From: Thermoleophilaceae bacterium
GTDB taxonomy: Bacteria > Actinomycetota > Thermoleophilia > Solirubrobacterales > JACPNS01
Direction: 5' to 3'
Length of the DNA: 64,000 bases
NCBI GenBank assembly: GCA_016462645.1
Contig: JAEMSX010000001.1
Coordinates: 127,999 to 191,998, forward strand
Part shown: positions 61,417 to 64,000 of the stretch, piece after piece
Layout: the number at the start of each line of letters is the position of its first letter
Numbering within the stretch: the first letter of the stretch is position 1
Made by a program: the position numbers and the translations under genes
The notes under the pieces: generated by a model
Database searches by the model: none
What the model saw: only the letters and a program-made list of their open reading frames with translations
What the model was told of the DNA's origin: nothing

Positions 61417-62274
61417 GTGACAACGATCGCCGAGCTGCAGCCCGACACCGAAGTCAACGGCATCTACGCCTGCACCCGAAAGCAGAAGTTGACCGCACGC
61501 AACGGCTCGCCGTACCTCACGGTCGAGCTGCGCGACGCCAGCGGCAAGATCGGCGGGCGGGCCTTCAACGACGCGAGCTTCCTCGACTCACAGTTCGACC
61601 GCGGCGACATTGTCCGCGTGGCCGGTCGCGTCGAGTCCTTTCAGGAACAGCACCAGATCAACCTGCGCTCGATCAAGCGCGCCGACCCGGCCGAGGTCGG
61701 CGATCTCTCCGACTTTCTTCCCAGCGCCTACCGCGACGTCGATGAGCTTGAGGGCTTCTTCGAGCACCTCGTCACGGAGGTCCATCACCCCGGCTACGCG
61801 CAGCTCCTCAACACCGTGCTCGCCGACCGCGAGCTGCGCGACGCGCTGCGCACCGCGCCGTGCACAATCGGCGGGCACCACGCCTATCTCGGCGGGCTGC
61901 TCGAACACACCGTCGCCGTCGCCACACTGGCCAAGGAAACGTGGGATCTGCACCGCAGGCTCGACAGCGATCTTCTGATCACCGCCGCTCTGCTGCACGA
62001 CATCGGCAAGACGCGCGAGTTCGTCTACGGCGCCGAGATCACCCAGAGTGAGGGCGGCAGGCTGCTCGGGCACCTCGAGCTGGGCGCACAGATCGTCCGC
62101 GAGTACGCGATCAAGTCCGGCGGGCTCGACCGCAGCAGCGAGCTGAAGCTGCTCAACTGCGTCCTCTCTCACCACGGTCCCACCGGCGGGGCATCGACAT
62201 TCGCCAGCGCAGAAGCGCTCGCGCTCTACAGAATCAACGCACTGGATGCAGGAATCAAGGGGTATCTCGAATGA
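61417..62274 (+). CDS. OB-fold/HD-domain 3'-5' exoribonuclease, YhaM-like
   Basis: 285 residues. N-terminal OB-fold (about 5-90: LTVELRDASGKIGGRAFN), followed by an HD domain with metal ligands in GGLLEHTVAVATLA (His about 168), LLHDIGKTREF (HD about 195-196), GHLELGAQIV and LLNCVLSHHG. The order OB-HD is that of YhaM, a single-strand 3'-5' nuclease. GTG start. Shares ATGA with the SDR gene after it. Confidence 0.83.
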   Translation: MTTIAELQPDTEVNGIYACTRKQKLTARNGSPYLTVELRDASGKIGGRAFNDASFLDSQFDRGDIVRVAGRVESFQEQHQINLRSIKRADPAEVGDLSDFLPSAYRDVDELEGFFEHLVTEVHHPGYAQLLNTVLADRELRDALRTAPCTIGGHHAYLGGLLEHTVAVATLAKETWDLHRRLDSDLLITAALLHDIGKTREFVYGAEITQSEGGRLLGHLELGAQIVREYAIKSGGLDRSSELKLLNCVLSHHGPTGGASTFASAEALALYRINALDAGIKGYLE

Positions 62275-63122
62275 GCAGTGTTTTGATCACCGGCGCAGGG
62301 CGCGGCATCGGCCGCGCGACTTCGCTGCGCCTGGCAAAGGCCGGCTGGGACGTCTACGCCGGTGTGCGCAAGCCCGAAGACGGCGCCGCGCTTGTCGAAG
62401 AGCTGGGCGAAGGCGCCGCTGGATCGATCGTCCCGGTCACGCTCGACGTGACTGATGACGCCTCGATCGCAGCAGCGGCCGCGACGCTCCCCGCGCAGCT
62501 CGACGGCGTGGTCAACAACGCGGGCATCGTGATCGACGGTCCCGTGGAGTCCTTGACGCGCCAGCGCCTGAACGAGCAGTTCGACGTCAACGTCGCCGGC
62601 GCCGTCGCGGTCACCCGCGCCGTGCTGCCGAAGATCCGCGCCGCGAAGGGCCGGGTCGTCTTCATCTCCTCGGTCAGCGGCCGCATCTCCACCCCGTGGA
62701 CCGGCGCCTACAACGCATCGAAGTTCGCGGTCGAGGGCATGGCCGACGCATTGCGCGTTGAACTGCGCCCCTGGAGGATCAAGGTCTCGCTGGTCGAGCC
62801 CGCCAACACCCAGACCGACATGTGGGGCGGCGCGCAGCAGATGTTCGACGACGGGGTGAAGGCGTTGACTCCCGACGAGCACGCGCTTTACAAGGGCCAC
62901 ATGAAAGGCATGCGCCGCACGCTCGGGCTGATGCAGAAGACCGCCGCGCCGGTGGAAGGCGTCGCCGGAACGATCGAGACCGCACTGACGGCCAAGCGGC
63001 CGCGTGCGCGCTACGTCGTCGGGATCCCGGCGAAGGTGCAGGTGATCTCGTCCGGTCTCACGCCGCGACCGATCCTCGACTTCGTGCTTGCCAAGGCGAC
63101 GGGCGTGCCGCGCAAGGCGTGA
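62271..63122 (+). CDS. short-chain dehydrogenase/reductase
   Basis: 283 residues, classical SDR with an extended C-terminus. ITGAGRGIGRATSLRLA (cofactor loop, about 5-21), NNAGIVIDGPVE, ISSVSGRISTPW (catalytic Ser), YNASKFAVEG (Tyr-Lys about 145/149) and VEPANTQTDMW. Substrate unknown; the family covers steroid, retinol and lipid oxidoreductases. Its ATG overlaps the nuclease stop. Confidence 0.87.
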   Translation: MSSVLITGAGRGIGRATSLRLAKAGWDVYAGVRKPEDGAALVEELGEGAAGSIVPVTLDVTDDASIAAAAATLPAQLDGVVNNAGIVIDGPVESLTRQRLNEQFDVNVAGAVAVTRAVLPKIRAAKGRVVFISSVSGRISTPWTGAYNASKFAVEGMADALRVELRPWRIKVSLVEPANTQTDMWGGAQQMFDDGVKALTPDEHALYKGHMKGMRRTLGLMQKTAAPVEGVAGTIETALTAKRPRARYVVGIPAKVQVISSGLTPRPILDFVLAKATGVPRKA

Positions 63123-63126
63123 CCCG

Positions 63127-63531
63127 CTACGTCGCTCCGAGTTCTGCCTCGGCTTCAGCGTCGGGCTCCGGCCGCAGCGCGCGCCGCGCCATACGAAGCG
63201 CCACATAGAGCGCGAAGGCAACGAACATCAGTTGCAGCACTCGCTGCGGCAGTTCGTTCGCGACAAACGCCGCGAGCACCGTCGCCGGCAACGAGATCAC
63301 TCCGATCCAGATCCCTTCGCGCACAGCAACGTTCCCGTACTTGCTCTGGCGATAGCTGCCGACGATGGCAACTGGGACAATCGCCAGCAGGGACGTCGCG
63401 TTCGCCTCGGCCTGGGTCAGCCCGAAGATGAACACCAGCGAAGGCACGAAGACGACTCCGCCGCCCACGCCGAACAGCCCGGAAACCGTCCCGGCCAGAA
63501 AGCCCACAATGATGATCTCGACGGCCTCCAT
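63127..63531 (-). CDS. TauE/SafE permease, half 2
   Basis: 134 residues with four helices: one TauE/SafE repeat only. The conserved turn FGVGGGVVFVPSLVFIFG (about 19-36) follows helix 1. Full TauE/SafE proteins of about 250 residues contain two such repeats; here the second is encoded by the adjacent gene. Ends Ala/Glu-rich. ATG 63531 shares ATGA with the stop of the other half. Probably moves sulfite, sulfonate or related anions as a heterodimer (inferred). Confidence 0.83.
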   Translation of the reverse strand: MEAVEIIIVGFLAGTVSGLFGVGGGVVFVPSLVFIFGLTQAEANATSLLAIVPVAIVGSYRQSKYGNVAVREGIWIGVISLPATVLAAFVANELPQRVLQLMFVAFALYVALRMARRALRPEPDAEAEAELGAT

Positions 63532-63932
63532 CACTTCACCAGGTAGAGGACGACGATGAACAACATCAGCACCGCGAACATCCCGCTCAGCAGTCGATCG
63601 GTCAATCGCTGCTGGATCCACGTCCCAAACAGCACGCCGCCGACCGCCGGGATTCCGATCAGCAGGCCTTTGACGACGTCAACGGATCCGAACAGCCCGT
63701 AACTGATCACCGCGTAGCCGGCGATGATCACGATCGCAAGGAGCGACGTTCCGGTCGCCTTCTTCTCGTTGAAGCCGCGCCAGAGCACGAGCAGCGGAAC
63801 CATCACGGTGCCGCCGCCGACGCCGAAGAGCGCACTGAACGCACCGGCCGCAAGGCCGATCACAGTCAGCTGGCCCGCGTCACGACGTGAGGGCGACCAG
63901 CTGGTCAGCTCGTTCTGATCGCCACCGGCCAT
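63531..63932 (-). CDS. TauE/SafE permease, half 1
   Basis: 133 residues, four helices, one repeat with FGVGGGTVMVPLLVLWRGF (about 35-53). Similar in plan but not identical to its partner downstream, with which it is translationally coupled. A short polar N-terminus precedes the first helix. Confidence 0.83.
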   Translation of the reverse strand: MAGGDQNELTSWSPSRRDAGQLTVIGLAAGAFSALFGVGGGTVMVPLLVLWRGFNEKKATGTSLLAIVIIAGYAVISYGLFGSVDVVKGLLIGIPAVGGVLFGTWIQQRLTDRLLSGMFAVLMLFIVVLYLVK

Positions 63933-63952
63933 TGGTCAGCGATACTAACCCG

Positions 63953-64000
63953 ATGCCTGACGGCCGCGAAACCTCAAACCAGCAGCTTGCGCCACTCGAA
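63953..64000 (+). CDS. start of an unidentified gene (cut by window edge)
   Basis: ATG followed by 15 open codons (MPDGRETSNQQLAPLE) to the end of the window, divergent from the permease genes. Too short to identify; it may not be a gene. Confidence 0.3.
   Translation, partial: MPDGRETSNQQLAPLE

Overview
The window looks like a chromosome segment of a high-GC actinobacterium. The gene style fits the deep-branching Thermoleophilia/Solirubrobacterales best: B12-dependent NrdJ, a CIRCE-controlled groESL operon, an FdxA-type ferredoxin, a UvrD-family helicase with a C-terminal nuclease, many GTG/TTG starts, and secreted beta-propeller and Ig-like proteins. The lineage is an inference from gene content, not from a marker comparison. 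I see no rRNA, tRNA, CRISPR array, transposase or phage gene.

Layout. (1) 1-6413, leftward: two secreted beta-propeller/FecR proteins, a FecR C-terminal remnant and a CHASE2 membrane cyclase that runs off the left edge. This looks like an envelope-sensing to cyclic-nucleotide unit. A perfect 20-nt inverted repeat separates it from rightward galE. (2) 7.7-12.5 kb: a GT-C-like membrane protein, a hairpin-rich leader and nrdJ with a strong terminator. (3) 12.6-47.2 kb: a large surface-polysaccharide locus of about 30 genes in small divergent and convergent blocks. It holds GT2 and GT4 glycosyltransferases, a WsaF-like fusion, a WecG/TagA enzyme, two GT-C-like membrane proteins, a Wzx-type flippase, a membrane-anchored polysaccharide deacetylase, a methyltransferase and nucleotide-sugar enzymes. 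The sugar genes are two Gmd homologues, a GDP-L-fucose synthase-like enzyme, an Rmd-type reductase, a ColD-like PLP enzyme with His in place of the catalytic Lys, and rmlA-rmlD-rmlB without rmlC. Predicted precursors are GDP-D-rhamnose, GDP-L-fucose or GDP-colitose, dTDP-L-rhamnose and UDP-galactose.

(4) 47.2-49.0 kb: a Crp-family regulator with an inverted-repeat leader, an ASCH-domain protein and a GAP-family membrane protein. (5) 49.0-52.7 kb: CIRCE-groES-groEL, a small secreted-protein gene, and a second copy of the groEL tail, 3' untranslated region and terminator. (6) 52.7-64.0 kb: a secreted delta-60 propeller, an NmrA-like protein, ferredoxin, a Lys/Ala-rich coiled-coil protein, an inositol-phosphatase-like enzyme, the helicase-nuclease, a PAC2 protein, a YhaM-like nuclease, an SDR and a TauE/SafE permease split into two genes.

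The most unusual items are the duplicated groEL tail, three tandem copies of a terminator-bearing unit of about 92 bp, a 19-nt element found twice ahead of candidate noncoding transcripts, the gmd pair with divergent starts 2 bp apart, the ColD-like enzyme in an actinobacterial cluster, and the FecR-propeller/CHASE2-cyclase unit.
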